Of a DNA stretch of 51,354 bases, positions 1-9,784 are shown in pieces. A program made the position numbers and the translations under genes. Source of the DNA: JBKEDH01 sp047975295 (GTDB lineage Bacteria > Bacteroidota > Bacteroidia > Flavobacteriales > Flavobacteriaceae); contig JBKEDH010000163.1 of the NCBI GenBank assembly GCA_047975295.1, positions 1 to 51,354 of the forward strand, in the 5' to 3' direction. The notes below the pieces were generated by a model. That model saw nothing but the letters and a program-made list of their open reading frames with translations, was not told the DNA's origin and searched no databases. Every line of letters begins with the position of its first letter. The stretch's first letter is position 1.

Positions 1-1
1 T

Positions 2-1705
2 AAAAACTCCGATACATCATGCAATTTATATAAAGGAAAACAAACTAAAAATCATTTTACGGTGAACTATTTTTACAGTATGGACACATATTACTGGCGT
101 GTAGATGAAGAGGATATTAACTGGACTATTACACAATGTAGAGTATGGTCGTTTAAACCGGCACAATTGGCTTTGCCGGGAGCCGAAGGTTACGGCCGTT
201 TTGCTATTGGAGGTCGTGGCGGAAAAGTGGTTGAAGTTACGAACTTAAACGATGATGGTCCGGGAAGTTTCCGCAAAGCGGTAACAAAAGATATAGGACC
301 GAGAACCGTGGTGTTTAACGTGTCCGGAAATATTCAATTAAAATCAAGACTGGTTATTGGTCAACCCTATATTACTGTGGCTGGACAAACTGCTCCGGGC
401 AAAGGTATTACCATTAGCCGTGCTCCTGTGGGACTAACGGGCGATGATGGTATTGTCCGTTTTTTAAAGGTTCGAATTGGTTCCGGAACCACTTACGATG
501 GTATGGGGCTTACGGGAGCAGATTACAGTATTATAGACCATTGTTCGGTTAGTTGGACTATTGATGAATCTTTCAGCTCGCGTGGCGCACATCATATTAC
601 TTTACAGCGAACCTTGATTTCCGAAGCCTTAAATGTGGCCGGACACGATAAATACGAAGCTGGAAAAATGCACGGTTACGCTGCAACTATTGGAGGAGAT
701 ATAGGCAGTTTTCATCATAATTTATTGGCGCATAATTATGGCCGAAACTGGAGTATTGGCGGTGGGTTAAACGGTGATGGGTATTATTCCGGAAAAGTGG
801 ATATTAGAAATAATGTAGTATATAACTGGGGAAAACGGGTTACCGACGGCGGTGCTAATCAAGTGAATTTTGTGAACAATTATTACAAACCGGGTGCATC
901 GTCCATTGTTTTTTATGCTTTAAAGGCACAGCACGAAGGCGTGGGGAAAGGAAAACAGCAATATTATTTTGATGGAAATATTATGCCGGGGTATTTTGAT
1001 GAAAACAACCAAGAAAAGGGGCGTATTTCGGTGATTACCAATAATGAAATTGTAGATTATGAAACCTTTGTGGAAACGCCGTTTTTCGAATCGTTCGTGG
1101 AAACGCAATCGGCTGTGCAGGCCTATAAAAATGTGTTGTCCGACGTAGGAGCCAACCAACCGTTTTTCGATGCGCACGACCAGCGTATTATTAACGAAAC
1201 CTTAAAAGGAACTTATCTTTTTAAAGGAAGCAAAAGCAGATTGCCCGGTATGATAGATACAGAATTGGACACAGGCGGATTTCCGGAATTTGTTAGCGAA
1301 ACCCGACCAGCAGATTGGGATACCGACCACGACGGGTTGCCAAATTGGTGGGAGGAAACGAAAGGCTTAAATGTGAATTCTGAAGTTGGCGATTTTTCAG
1401 ATGCGAATAATGATGATGATAAAGACGGTTTTACCCAATTGGAGGACTATTTAAATTGGATGGCACAGCCACATTATTTTATTAGCGAAGGAGAACCCTT
1501 GGAGTTAACTATTTCAGACTTTTTTAAAGGTTACGAAAATAATCCGGTTTATAGCGTTTCAGAAATTAAAAATGGAGCGGCTAAATTAAACGGAAATATG
1601 GTAGAATTTAAAGCCTCAGAAAAAGGGTTTACTTCATTTAGTATTTCTGTAAAAGATGCTGATGGCGATACCATGACTCGATTGATAAATGTTTTTGTAA
1701 AATAA
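2..1705 (+). CDS. PL1-type pectate lyase, 5' end cut by window edge
   Basis: This secreted pectate lyase would cleave polygalacturonan by beta-elimination. The reading frame is open to the first base of the window, so the apparent GTG start at 62 is not the real start. The first visible residues (including TYYWRVDE and VWSF) look like the end of a fibronectin-III-like domain, and the lyase core begins at LALPGAEGYG. The core shows the Bacteroidota PL1 hallmarks: GGRGGKV, ITVAGQTAPG and IDHCSVSWTIDE (the DH at visible residues 179-180), followed by N-rich beta-helix rungs. Near the C-terminus is a calcium-binding, thrombospondin-3-like segment (DTDHDGLPNWWEE), then a small beta-sandwich that looks cadherin-like. 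I see no type IX sorting tail. The stop is followed immediately by the GH127 ATG, so the two genes are almost certainly co-transcribed. The family call is firm, but the missing N-terminus hides the signal peptide and full length. Confidence 0.9.
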   Translation, partial: KNSDTSCNLYKGKQTKNHFTVNYFYSMDTYYWRVDEEDINWTITQCRVWSFKPAQLALPGAEGYGRFAIGGRGGKVVEVTNLNDDGPGSFRKAVTKDIGPRTVVFNVSGNIQLKSRLVIGQPYITVAGQTAPGKGITISRAPVGLTGDDGIVRFLKVRIGSGTTYDGMGLTGADYSIIDHCSVSWTIDESFSSRGAHHITLQRTLISEALNVAGHDKYEAGKMHGYAATIGGDIGSFHHNLLAHNYGRNWSIGGGLNGDGYYSGKVDIRNNVVYNWGKRVTDGGANQVNFVNNYYKPGASSIVFYALKAQHEGVGKGKQQYYFDGNIMPGYFDENNQEKGRISVITNNEIVDYETFVETPFFESFVETQSAVQAYKNVLSDVGANQPFFDAHDQRIINETLKGTYLFKGSKSRLPGMIDTELDTGGFPEFVSETRPADWDTDHDGLPNWWEETKGLNVNSEVGDFSDANNDDDKDGFTQLEDYLNWMAQPHYFISEGEPLELTISDFFKGYENNPVYSVSEIKNGAAKLNGNMVEFKASEKGFTSFSISVKDADGDTMTRLINVFVK

Positions 1706-3733
1706 ATGACTATGAAAAATAAAATTTTAACCACTCTTTTTGTTGTGTTCGGCACAGTAACATTTGCCCAAAACAAAGGCCTCACGGCAAATGTCGAAAG
1801 TCCGTATGCCAAATTAAAAAGCCTCGATTTACAAGACGTTGTGTGGACGGATGGTTTCTGGAAAGAACAGTTTGATGTAGAAACGAAAAACACATTGCCG
1901 TATATGTGGCAACTGTACCATAACGATAGTGTAAGCCATGCCTACGCCAATTTTAAAATAGCCGCAGGATTGGAAAAAGGCAAGCATGCAGGCCCTTCGT
2001 TTCAGGATGGCGATTTTTACAAAATAATGGAAGGTATGGCATCGGCCTATGCCATTAACAACGACCCGCAATTGGACAAACAAATGGATGAAGCCATTGC
2101 CATGTTCAAAAAAGTTCAAAGGGCAGATGGCTATATAAACACCCCCGTTTTAATAGAGGAGCGTTGGGGTACATTGGGTCCCGAAGAATTAAAAAAGCAA
2201 CTGGGTTTCGAAAAATATAATATGGGGCATTTAATGACGGCTGCATGTGTACATTACCGAGCCACGGGAAAGGATAATTTTCTTGAAGTGGCCAAAGGTG
2301 TCGCCGAATTTTTATATGATTTTTATAAAAAAGCATCACCCGAACTGGCAAGAAATGCCATTTGTCCGTCGCACTACATGGGTATTGTGGAAATGTACCG
2401 CACGGTAAAAGACCCCCGGTATTTAGAACTGGCCAATAATTTAATCGATATACGCGGCACCACCAATGATGGCACCGACGATAACCAAGACCGTATTCCG
2501 TTTAGGGAGCAGACCACCGCCATGGGGCATGCCGTTCGTGCCAATTACTTGTATGCAGGTATAGCCGATTTATATGCTGAAACAGGGGAGAGCAAGCTGT
2601 TGGAAAATTTGAAATTGATTTGGGAAGATGTGGTGTATAGAAAAATGTATATTACTGGTGGTTGTGGTGCGTTGTATGATGGGGTATCGCCCGATGGTAC
2701 AGCGTATAATCCTTCGGTAGTGCAAAAAACCCATCAAGCCTACGGGCGTCCGTACCAATTGCCCAATGCAACGGCACACACAGAAACTTGCGCTAATATA
2801 GGCAATGTACTGTGGAACTGGCGTATGTTACAAATTACGGGTGAAGCCAAATATGCCGATATTGTAGAGTTGACCCTTTACAATAGTGTACTTTCGGGAG
2901 TAAGCCTTAACGGTACCGAGTTTTGTTACAACAATCCCTTAAATGTGTCAAGAAACTTACCATTTCATCAACGATGGGGGAGTAAGCGTGAAAGTTATAT
3001 TGCTTTATCAAACTGTTGTGCTCCCAATGTTACACGTACATTGGCTCAAGTAAATAATTATGCGTATAATCTTTCGGAAAACGGGTTATATGTTAATCTA
3101 TATGGAAGTAATTATTTAAAAACCGAAACACTTAAAGGAGATGAAATAGAGCTGATTCAAAAAACAGGTTACCCTTGGAACGGTCATATTACGTTTACTA
3201 TAAATAATACACCAAAAAGTAAATTTTCCATATTTTTAAGAATTCCGGGCTGGAGCAAGGGTACTTCAATCTTTGTTAATGGCAAAAAGATTGACACCAA
3301 AATACCGTCACAGCATTATTTTGAAATTAACAGAATATGGAAAAAAGGTGACGTTATAGAACTTAATATACCCATGCCCGTAGAATTGATGCAAGCCAAC
3401 CCTTTGGTTGAAGAAACTAAAAATCAAGTAGCGGTAAAAAGAGGACCTTTAGTTTATTGTTTGGAAACCGAAGACATGCTTGATAAAGTAGATGTTAATA
3501 CAGTGGTATTGGATGTTAATTCGGAAATAGCTATAACCCCCAAGCAAATTAACAACAGAAACGTTATGGGTATTTCGGCAAAAGTATTTGTAGAAAATGA
3601 TAATTGGGAAAACACATTGTATCGTCCTATTTCAAAACAAAAAGAACAAACAGATGTTACTTTTGTACCCTATTTTAGTTGGGGCAACAGAAACTTTGAA
3701 GAAATGGCGGTTTGGGTAGCATATAAGGAATAA
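1706..3733 (+). CDS. GH127-family beta-L-arabinofuranosidase-type enzyme
   Basis: This exported (alpha/alpha)6-barrel glycosidase belongs to the former DUF1680 family (GH127, with GH146 as the close alternative). A signal peptide covers about residues 1-21, ending TFA|Q. The zinc and catalytic cysteine system of GH127 is visible: E360 and C362 in ETCANIG, and C437-C438 in NCCAPN. Their spacing nearly matches the characterised Bifidobacterium HypBA1 (E338, C340, C417, C418), so the enzyme should be active. Family members remove beta-L-arabinofuranose from pectin side chains or glycoproteins, and one GH127 acts on aceric acid in RG-II, so the exact sugar is open. The start abuts the upstream PL1 stop with no gap. 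A second ATG six bases downstream (1712) gives a more conventional MKNK leader. Residues after about 560 form the usual C-terminal beta-sandwich. The length of 675 residues is normal. Confidence 0.93.
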   Translation: MTMKNKILTTLFVVFGTVTFAQNKGLTANVESPYAKLKSLDLQDVVWTDGFWKEQFDVETKNTLPYMWQLYHNDSVSHAYANFKIAAGLEKGKHAGPSFQDGDFYKIMEGMASAYAINNDPQLDKQMDEAIAMFKKVQRADGYINTPVLIEERWGTLGPEELKKQLGFEKYNMGHLMTAACVHYRATGKDNFLEVAKGVAEFLYDFYKKASPELARNAICPSHYMGIVEMYRTVKDPRYLELANNLIDIRGTTNDGTDDNQDRIPFREQTTAMGHAVRANYLYAGIADLYAETGESKLLENLKLIWEDVVYRKMYITGGCGALYDGVSPDGTAYNPSVVQKTHQAYGRPYQLPNATAHTETCANIGNVLWNWRMLQITGEAKYADIVELTLYNSVLSGVSLNGTEFCYNNPLNVSRNLPFHQRWGSKRESYIALSNCCAPNVTRTLAQVNNYAYNLSENGLYVNLYGSNYLKTETLKGDEIELIQKTGYPWNGHITFTINNTPKSKFSIFLRIPGWSKGTSIFVNGKKIDTKIPSQHYFEINRIWKKGDVIELNIPMPVELMQANPLVEETKNQVAVKRGPLVYCLETEDMLDKVDVNTVVLDVNSEIAITPKQINNRNVMGISAKVFVENDNWENTLYRPISKQKEQTDVTFVPYFSWGNRNFEEMAVWVAYKE

Positions 3734-3800
3734 CTAAATGTTAGTAAGGGAAAGTGGAAATTGAAGTTAAGAGCAAGCAACATGGCTTTTGGACTGTTTT

Positions 3801-3827
3801 ACTTATGCTGACGAAGGAAGTATCTCC
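3801..3827 (+). repeat. Degenerate Flavobacteriia-type intergenic repeat
   Basis: The segment contains TATGCTGACGAAGGAAGTAT and resembles the short dispersed intergenic repeats common in Flavobacteriia (consensus roughly GTCATxxCGAxCGAAGxxxGxATCTC). A related, diverged copy lies at 18696-18729. The function is unknown. The call is from general pattern memory and needs a genome-wide search. Confidence 0.35.
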
Positions 3828-3987
3828 TTTTTTAAGTGAAAAGTGATTTCGACTTTACGGTTTTTTGATTAAAGTTATTTCTATAAAAAATTTTAGTACA
3901 TGACAAAAAATAAAAAAATATTCTCAATACATTAAAAATCAAACTTAGGTTAACAATTAAAAACACCGTATAACGAAACAACTTATC

Positions 3988-3999
3988 TTGAAATTTCAA
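3988..3999. promoter_or_regulatory. Palindrome TTGAAATTTCAA, candidate operator
   Basis: This is a perfect 12-base palindrome about 170 bases before the SusC start. In DNA this AT-rich, one such palindrome in 438 bases is not very unlikely by chance, so it is only a candidate binding site. No regulator gene is present in the window. Confidence 0.2.
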
Positions 4000-4171
4000 A
4001 AACATTGAACGAAGAATTTAATAAAACTTTATTTATAAAATTGTTCGCCGTTCAAAAATAACATTCAAAAATCATTAAATTCATAATATTAGCATGTTAA
4101 AAGATTGGAATTGTAAAAATGCAATCGATTAAATAAAGTAAAACTAAATTAATTAAACTAAACAAATAAGT

Positions 4172-7100
4172 ATGAAAAAAACAGTTGTAAAAGCCTGTAT
4201 GTTGCTACTTTTTAGCCTTTTTACTTTGGCGGGATTGGCACAGGATACTGGTGGTAAAACAAGCGTTTCCGGTACGGTAATAGACCAATTAGGGGTGCCT
4301 ATGCCGGGTGTAAACGTGATTGAAAAAGGAACAACCAATGGAACGGTTACCGATTTTGATGGAAATTATACACTTACTGTAAATTCCAATGCCATTTTAA
4401 CGTTTTCATTTGTGGGTATGCAAACTGCGGAACTTTCCGTTGGGGGAAAATCTGTTGTTAGCATTACCTTACAGGAAGATACTGCAATGCTGGATGAAGT
4501 TGTGGTAGTAGGTTACGGTAGCCAAAAAAGGGAAAACCTAACCGGTGCCATTGCTACCATTAAACCGGAAGATGTACAGGATTTACCAGTGTCTAATTTA
4601 TCGGAGGCGTTGGTTGGTCAGGTTCCTGGTTTGTCGGTTTCGGGAGGTTCTACACGTCCTGGAGAGTCGGCAACTATTGAGATACGTCAAACTTTTGGTT
4701 TTTCAAAAGACGGAAATACAACCCTGCCGTTAATAGTTATTGATGATATGGTTCAGGTAGATCCTGAAAACGGATTACCAACTTTGGATACATTTAACCG
4801 ATTAGATCCTTCGGAAATTGAAAGTATTACCATATTAAAGGATGCTTCGGCGGCTATTTACGGTTCTCGTGCATCACAAGGAGCAGTTGTGGTAAAAACT
4901 AAAAGGGGAAAAGTAGGGAAAACACGTTTTAATTATAGTGGACAGTTTGCTTTTAACGATGCTGTAAGCCATAGCAAAACTATGAATGCTTACGATTTTG
5001 GTGTTTGGATGAATAGATATTTAAGAACAGATAATCGGGATAGCGATGGAAGAAACCTGTTTTCTGCTGAGGAGTTACAAGAAATGAGAGGGCTGGATTA
5101 TGATTGGTTAGATAAGGCATGGCATGGTGCCGAGCAACAGCGCCATTCGTTAACTGTTAGCGGGGGTACCGAAAAAGCGACTTACTTTGCGGGAACAACT
5201 TATTTTACACAAGGAGCCAATTTAGGAGAACAGGATTATAATAAATGGAATTTCCGTACGGGAATGAGTGCTAAAATAACCAATGATTTAGATTTATCTG
5301 CTTCTATTTCAGGGAATTTTGGTAGTGTTGAAAAATCGTTTACCAAATCGGTTTCAACATTAAACGATGGTAGCTATGGGTCGTTGGCAAATGGAGAACA
5401 AGCCGATTATGGCTATCTGCTTCATATGCCCAAATACGTACCTTGGACAATAGATAAAGAAGGTGAAACGTATTGGACATCGCCATTTCCAAGAACCGAC
5501 AGAAATTTAGGTAGTGCCAATATCAATAGAACCATTGCTGGATGGAACTATTTTGCAACTTTAAATAATGGTTCTAAACAGATAGAAGATGATAATACTT
5601 TTAATGTAAATATGTCGTTAAACTATAAAGTACCTTTTATAAAGGGGTTGGCTTTAAAAGCAACATTTGCTAGAAATCAGGCATCAAGTTATACCGAACA
5701 AATACAATTACCTTACGATTTAGCAAGAATAACAAATTATCATAACGAGGGATTTCACTTGGCTAGTGCCGCAACCGACGATAAAATAACGGTGCAAACC
5801 AATACACAACGAACACGTGTATATTACAATAGTTACAACAGTAAAAGTACGCAGGCCAACTTTTTTATTACTTACGATAGGAGTTTTGGAGACCATGAAA
5901 TAAGTGCTATGGGCTCTATAGAGCGCGCCGAAACCGAATATAAAAGTACACGCTTGGCTTTCGAAGGTACATCTTCAGATTATTTAGGGACTTACCATAC
6001 AGCAGGTGAGATTAGTGATAATTCAACAGCCTTAAAAGGTGAGTCCGGTACGTTATCTTATCTGGGACGTGTTAACTACAGTTATAAGGATAGATATTTA
6101 GTGCAATTTTTATTCCGTAGTGATGCCTCAACCAAATTTGCTCCCGAAAATTATTGGGGCTTTTTCCCGTCGTTACAGGTGGGTTGGATTATGTCTAAAG
6201 AAAACTGGTTTGAAAGTAATTGGATCGATTATTTAAAATTGCGTTATTCCATTGGAAAAACAGGCAAAGATAACATCAAGGCTTGGAGATGGGGGCAATA
6301 TTATGACTTGATTGTCGATAAAGGATTCCAATTTGGTAGCAATGGTGGTACATTGGGAGGTTCCTTAACACCCCAAGTTACCCCGAACAGAGATGTTAAG
6401 TGGGATTCTACCATTAAAAATAACTTTGGAATTGACCTAAATGTATTAGATAACAGATTGCGTTTTACAGGTGATTTCTATTACGATAGAACAACCGATA
6501 TGTTAACCAATATGGCAAGTTCGGTGGGGGTACCTATTTCTGTAGGAGGGGGTTATGCCGAAGAGAATTATTCCAATGTTGACGCATGGGGGTCAGAATT
6601 TAGTATAAACTGGAGTGATAGTAATGAGCATGATTTTAGCTATAACGTAGGTGTTAATTTTGGTTTTTCTGATAATAAAGTGAAAAAATATCCGGAGCAA
6701 GCTATTCAGCATCCTTCAAATAATGTTATACAAACAGGAGCATCGATGTTTTTCCCAACCTGGGGTTTTAGGACATGGAACGGAACTTCTACAGGCGATG
6801 GTATTTTACGTACCGATGAAGATGTTTCCAATTATTGGCAATATTTAACCAATTTAGCTACCGCTGCAGGAGTAGAACCAAGCTATTTAGGAATTACATC
6901 TGCCGATGGTATAAGAAAAGGTATGTTGGCGTACCAAGATGTTGCAGGAGAATTTAATACTGAAGATGGAACACAGGCTGGACCTAATGGTCAAGTCGAA
7001 AAAGGTTACGATTATGTAAAGTTAGCCAAAAATAGCAGGCGATACGGGTTTACTACAAATTTTGGTGCAAAATACAAAGGTTTATATTTAAGAACCCAAA

Positions 7101-7513
7101 TAGGAACCTCTTGGGGTGGTGCACGTTTTATCGATTATGTAAAGCAAGGGACGTCTTCATCCCATAATATGTGGGCACACGAAAGCTATTGGACAGATAT
7201 GTACGATGAAACCGATAATGTAGATGGTAAATACCCAAGTTTAGTACATGCTGACCAAAACTTGGTAACATCCGATTTTTGGCAATTAAACACCTTTCGC
7301 TGTTTTGTTAAAAACTTAACGGTTGGATTTGAATTGCCTAAGGAGGCACTATCTCAAATGAATATAAGTAAGGCAACCATAGGTGTTACCGGTAATAATC
7401 TTTGGGATTTTTATAATCCATATCCGGATAAATACCGAAACATGTATGATAATTCATATGAAAGATATCCAACCCTTAGAACTTGGACTATTAACTTAGG
7501 TGTGTCATTTTAA
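4172..7513 (+). CDS. SusC/RagA-family TonB-dependent glycan transporter
   Basis: This outer-membrane TonB-dependent transporter imports oligosaccharides bound by its SusD partner. The order is typical: signal peptide (about 1-23, ending GLA|Q), a carboxypeptidase-regulatory-like beta-sandwich (about 30-105, with SGTVIDQLGVPMPGVNV), the LDEVVVVGYGSQKR stretch preceding the plug, a plug domain (about 115-245, with SIESITILKDASAAIYGSRA-like sequence), and then a 22-strand barrel. The protein ends in aromatic F, as outer-membrane barrels usually do. The 1113-residue length is normal. It is followed after 19 bases by SusD, so the two form the core import unit of the PUL. The long leader upstream suggests its own promoter. 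The ligand cannot be read from the sequence, but the neighbouring lyases and glycosidases point to a pectin. Confidence 0.97.
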   Translation: MKKTVVKACMLLLFSLFTLAGLAQDTGGKTSVSGTVIDQLGVPMPGVNVIEKGTTNGTVTDFDGNYTLTVNSNAILTFSFVGMQTAELSVGGKSVVSITLQEDTAMLDEVVVVGYGSQKRENLTGAIATIKPEDVQDLPVSNLSEALVGQVPGLSVSGGSTRPGESATIEIRQTFGFSKDGNTTLPLIVIDDMVQVDPENGLPTLDTFNRLDPSEIESITILKDASAAIYGSRASQGAVVVKTKRGKVGKTRFNYSGQFAFNDAVSHSKTMNAYDFGVWMNRYLRTDNRDSDGRNLFSAEELQEMRGLDYDWLDKAWHGAEQQRHSLTVSGGTEKATYFAGTTYFTQGANLGEQDYNKWNFRTGMSAKITNDLDLSASISGNFGSVEKSFTKSVSTLNDGSYGSLANGEQADYGYLLHMPKYVPWTIDKEGETYWTSPFPRTDRNLGSANINRTIAGWNYFATLNNGSKQIEDDNTFNVNMSLNYKVPFIKGLALKATFARNQASSYTEQIQLPYDLARITNYHNEGFHLASAATDDKITVQTNTQRTRVYYNSYNSKSTQANFFITYDRSFGDHEISAMGSIERAETEYKSTRLAFEGTSSDYLGTYHTAGEISDNSTALKGESGTLSYLGRVNYSYKDRYLVQFLFRSDASTKFAPENYWGFFPSLQVGWIMSKENWFESNWIDYLKLRYSIGKTGKDNIKAWRWGQYYDLIVDKGFQFGSNGGTLGGSLTPQVTPNRDVKWDSTIKNNFGIDLNVLDNRLRFTGDFYYDRTTDMLTNMASSVGVPISVGGGYAEENYSNVDAWGSEFSINWSDSNEHDFSYNVGVNFGFSDNKVKKYPEQAIQHPSNNVIQTGASMFFPTWGFRTWNGTSTGDGILRTDEDVSNYWQYLTNLATAAGVEPSYLGITSADGIRKGMLAYQDVAGEFNTEDGTQAGPNGQVEKGYDYVKLAKNSRRYGFTTNFGAKYKGLYLRTQIGTSWGGARFIDYVKQGTSSSHNMWAHESYWTDMYDETDNVDGKYPSLVHADQNLVTSDFWQLNTFRCFVKNLTVGFELPKEALSQMNISKATIGVTGNNLWDFYNPYPDKYRNMYDNSYERYPTLRTWTINLGVSF

Positions 7514-7532
7514 TTAAAAAATTACAGTAATT

Positions 7533-9512
7533 ATGAAAGCAAGAATTAAAATATATATGGGGCTATTAGTAATGTTGGTTATAGGGGTTTCGTGTAGCGA
7601 CAATTTCTTAGAAGACATGAAAGCCTATGGTAAATACGACGATACATTTTATCAAAGTGAAGAGCGTGTTACTTGGTATGTCGATAATATTTATTACGAT
7701 TTCTTTTCGGGATATACCAACCCATTAAATTCCATAGTTGGATATTATACCCAAGATTACACGCGTTTTACTGAAGAAATTGGAGGTGTTCTTAGTTTAA
7801 CAAACCCTAATTATACTTATACAAATCCGGATGATGTAGGCTATGCAGGCTATTACGGAACTAAATTAGAGAATAAAATTAATAATCATCCTTATAACAG
7901 GATACGTGATATTAATGCTTTTTTAGAAGAAATAGATGTTAAAGGTGCAAATTTAGGAGAAAGTTTTAGAGAAGAAATGAAGGGACAAATGTATTATTTA
8001 CGTGCCTTGCAATACTTCGATTTAATGAAAATTTATGGAGGGGTTCCTTTAGTGACAACTGTTCAAACAGCATCATCTACAGATGAAAGTATAAAATTAC
8101 CTCGCGCAACTGTAGGCGAAGTTGTTAACCAAATTGTAGCCGATTTTGATATGGCTGCCAGTTTGTTACCCAATAATTGGGATTCTTCAAATTATGGCCG
8201 TTTTACAAAAGGAGCAGCATTAGCGCAAAAAGCAAGAGTATTGTTAACATATGCCAGTCCATTATTTAATCCTGATTGGGAATCGACCGAGCGTTGGGCA
8301 ACGGCTTTGGCAGCAGGATTGGAAGCAGAAGCTCAATTAAGTGGTGATGGCTATGGCTTGTATGGCAGTTCTGCGACAGATTGGGCAGATATGTTTTTAA
8401 TAGACAATGCGTTTTGTCCTGAAGCTATTACAGTACAATTTTTGGGTAGTGGTAATTCAAGCAGTATTTCAAATAGTACTTGGGAAAAGGGCATACGTTT
8501 ATCAAATCAAACTGGAGGAGGTGGACTTTCAGCTCCAAAAGAAATGATAGATTTATTTCCAATGGCAGATGGCTCCGAACCAACAGTAGCAAATGGGTAC
8601 GACGATTTTTTATTCTTTTTAAACCGCGATCCTAGATTCTACAGAACCTTTTCTTTTTCTGGGCGTAAATGGGGTTATAGCGAAGATGCAGATGCAACAG
8701 TATGGGCATACCGATGGTCTGGTGTTGATAGTAATGATGGTGTAGAGCGAATTTATTATAGTGATGGCAACCAAGTATCAAGTCCGGCCTTTGTTTGTAA
8801 AATGTCCAATCCTTCTGAAACTTCCGATAATAGTTTTGGAAACTCTGGTACCGATATTTTTGAGTATCGTTATGCAGAATTATTGTTAAACATAGCCGAA
8901 GCTTATGCCGGTACAGGCGATGTTCCTAATGCCTTAGCTTACATAGGAAGGGTTCGAAATCGAGTAAATATTCCTTCGGCAAATAATTACGGTATTGGTT
9001 CGTTAGCCGATAAATATGCTGCCTTCAAAGCTTGCTTATATGAGCGTCAAATTGAATTAGCCTATGAAGGAAAACGCTTTTGGGATATACAACGTTGGAT
9101 GCTTTATGATGACGATGCTTCAATAGCAGCTAATAATACATGTGCAGCATTAGGTGTTACGCCTATTAATGGTACAAAACGTACAGGACATTATTTACAA
9201 TATATTTCCACAGTAACCGAAGAAGACCCTTTAGCTGTTGTACGAGAAGGTATTTCAATTGATCCTGATGACAGTGATTTTGAGACAAATTTGGCAGCAT
9301 TGGCAACTATCTATTCTTCCAATTTTGAATTGGTAGATTTAGAGGATCCAATGGATAATGACGGGGGCAATGAAGTTACAATAGATTTTAAGCCAAACTA
9401 TTACATTATGGGACTTAAAACTAATGTGCTATCCCAAAATACTTGGTTGGAGCAAACCATTGGTTGGGAAAGTGGATCAGGTTCGGCAGGAGCGTTCAAT
9501 TATCAAGAATAA
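7533..9512 (+). CDS. SusD/RagB-family outer-membrane glycan-binding lipoprotein
   Basis: This surface lipoprotein caps the SusC barrel and captures glycan. The leader MKARIKIYMGLLVMLVIGVS ends in the lipid cysteine C21, followed by SDNFLEDM, the classic SusD mature start. TPR-like helices follow (with YYLRALQYFDLMKIYGGVPL), and the C-terminal half carries the family signature EYRYAELLLNIAEAYAGTG and the ERQIELAYEGKRFWDIQRW motif. At 659 residues it is somewhat long but within the family range. It is placed directly after SusC and ends before two hairpins, which may lower transcription into the enzyme genes. SusD sequences diverge quickly with substrate, so this gene would be a good probe for related PULs. 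Confidence 0.96.
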   Translation: MKARIKIYMGLLVMLVIGVSCSDNFLEDMKAYGKYDDTFYQSEERVTWYVDNIYYDFFSGYTNPLNSIVGYYTQDYTRFTEEIGGVLSLTNPNYTYTNPDDVGYAGYYGTKLENKINNHPYNRIRDINAFLEEIDVKGANLGESFREEMKGQMYYLRALQYFDLMKIYGGVPLVTTVQTASSTDESIKLPRATVGEVVNQIVADFDMAASLLPNNWDSSNYGRFTKGAALAQKARVLLTYASPLFNPDWESTERWATALAAGLEAEAQLSGDGYGLYGSSATDWADMFLIDNAFCPEAITVQFLGSGNSSSISNSTWEKGIRLSNQTGGGGLSAPKEMIDLFPMADGSEPTVANGYDDFLFFLNRDPRFYRTFSFSGRKWGYSEDADATVWAYRWSGVDSNDGVERIYYSDGNQVSSPAFVCKMSNPSETSDNSFGNSGTDIFEYRYAELLLNIAEAYAGTGDVPNALAYIGRVRNRVNIPSANNYGIGSLADKYAAFKACLYERQIELAYEGKRFWDIQRWMLYDDDASIAANNTCAALGVTPINGTKRTGHYLQYISTVTEEDPLAVVREGISIDPDDSDFETNLAALATIYSSNFELVDLEDPMDNDGGNEVTIDFKPNYYIMGLKTNVLSQNTWLEQTIGWESGSGSAGAFNYQE

Positions 9513-9574
9513 AAGTTTAAAACAGTATTTTAATCAGGTGTTTGGTTAATTTATAGCGTGATACGTTCAATATT

Positions 9575-9612
9575 AAATTGCCTGTATTTATTTAAAGTAC
9601 AGGTAATTTTTT
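9575..9612 (+). terminator. Rho-independent-type terminator after SusD
   Basis: A 12-base stem (AAATTGCCTGTA with TACAGGTAATTT, one G-U pair) and an 11-base loop run into T residues. It lies 62 bases after the SusD stop and would end or attenuate transcription between the transporter pair and the enzyme genes. Confidence 0.7.
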
Positions 9613-9693
9613 AACTTTTACCTAATAAGTGTTTATTTAACACTAAATTTATAAGCTAAATTGTAGAAAATTATTCCTAAAATTAAATAATGG

Positions 9694-9725
9694 TCTTGTT
9701 TTTTACAAAAACAAGATGCTTTTTA
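9694..9725 (+). terminator. Second terminator-like hairpin after SusD
   Basis: A perfect 10-base stem (TCTTGTTTTT with AAAAACAAGA) and a 3-base loop are followed by TGCTTTTT. The stem is AT-rich, and it could act as a backup or bidirectional terminator, or as a 3'-end stabiliser. It sits about 60 bases before the next lyase gene. Confidence 0.55.
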
Positions 9726-9784
9726 AACAGACTTTAAGTATATGTAAAATAATTCCAAATCTATAGAAAAACCTAATAACGTTT

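Larger units (their letters stand above)
3734..4171 (+). other. Leader region upstream of the susCD pair
   Basis: This 438-base, very AT-rich stretch is the only long gene-free region in the window and separates the PL1-GH127 pair from SusC. I find no credible ORF or RNA gene. It carries a degenerate intergenic repeat (3801-3827), a perfect 12-base palindrome (3988-3999), a 7-base inverted repeat TTGAACG/CGTTCAA (4005-4011 and 4049-4055), and a short direct repeat TTCAAAAAT beginning at about 4051 and 4064. A promoter for susCD is expected here, but I could not find a convincing Bacteroidota -33/-7 pair (TTG, then TAnnTTTG). Confidence 0.6.

Noticed and set aside
62..64. GTG at 62 as the start of the first lyase
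   Set aside because: The frame is open back to base 2, and the visible residues belong to a preceding domain, so the gene is simply cut by the window.
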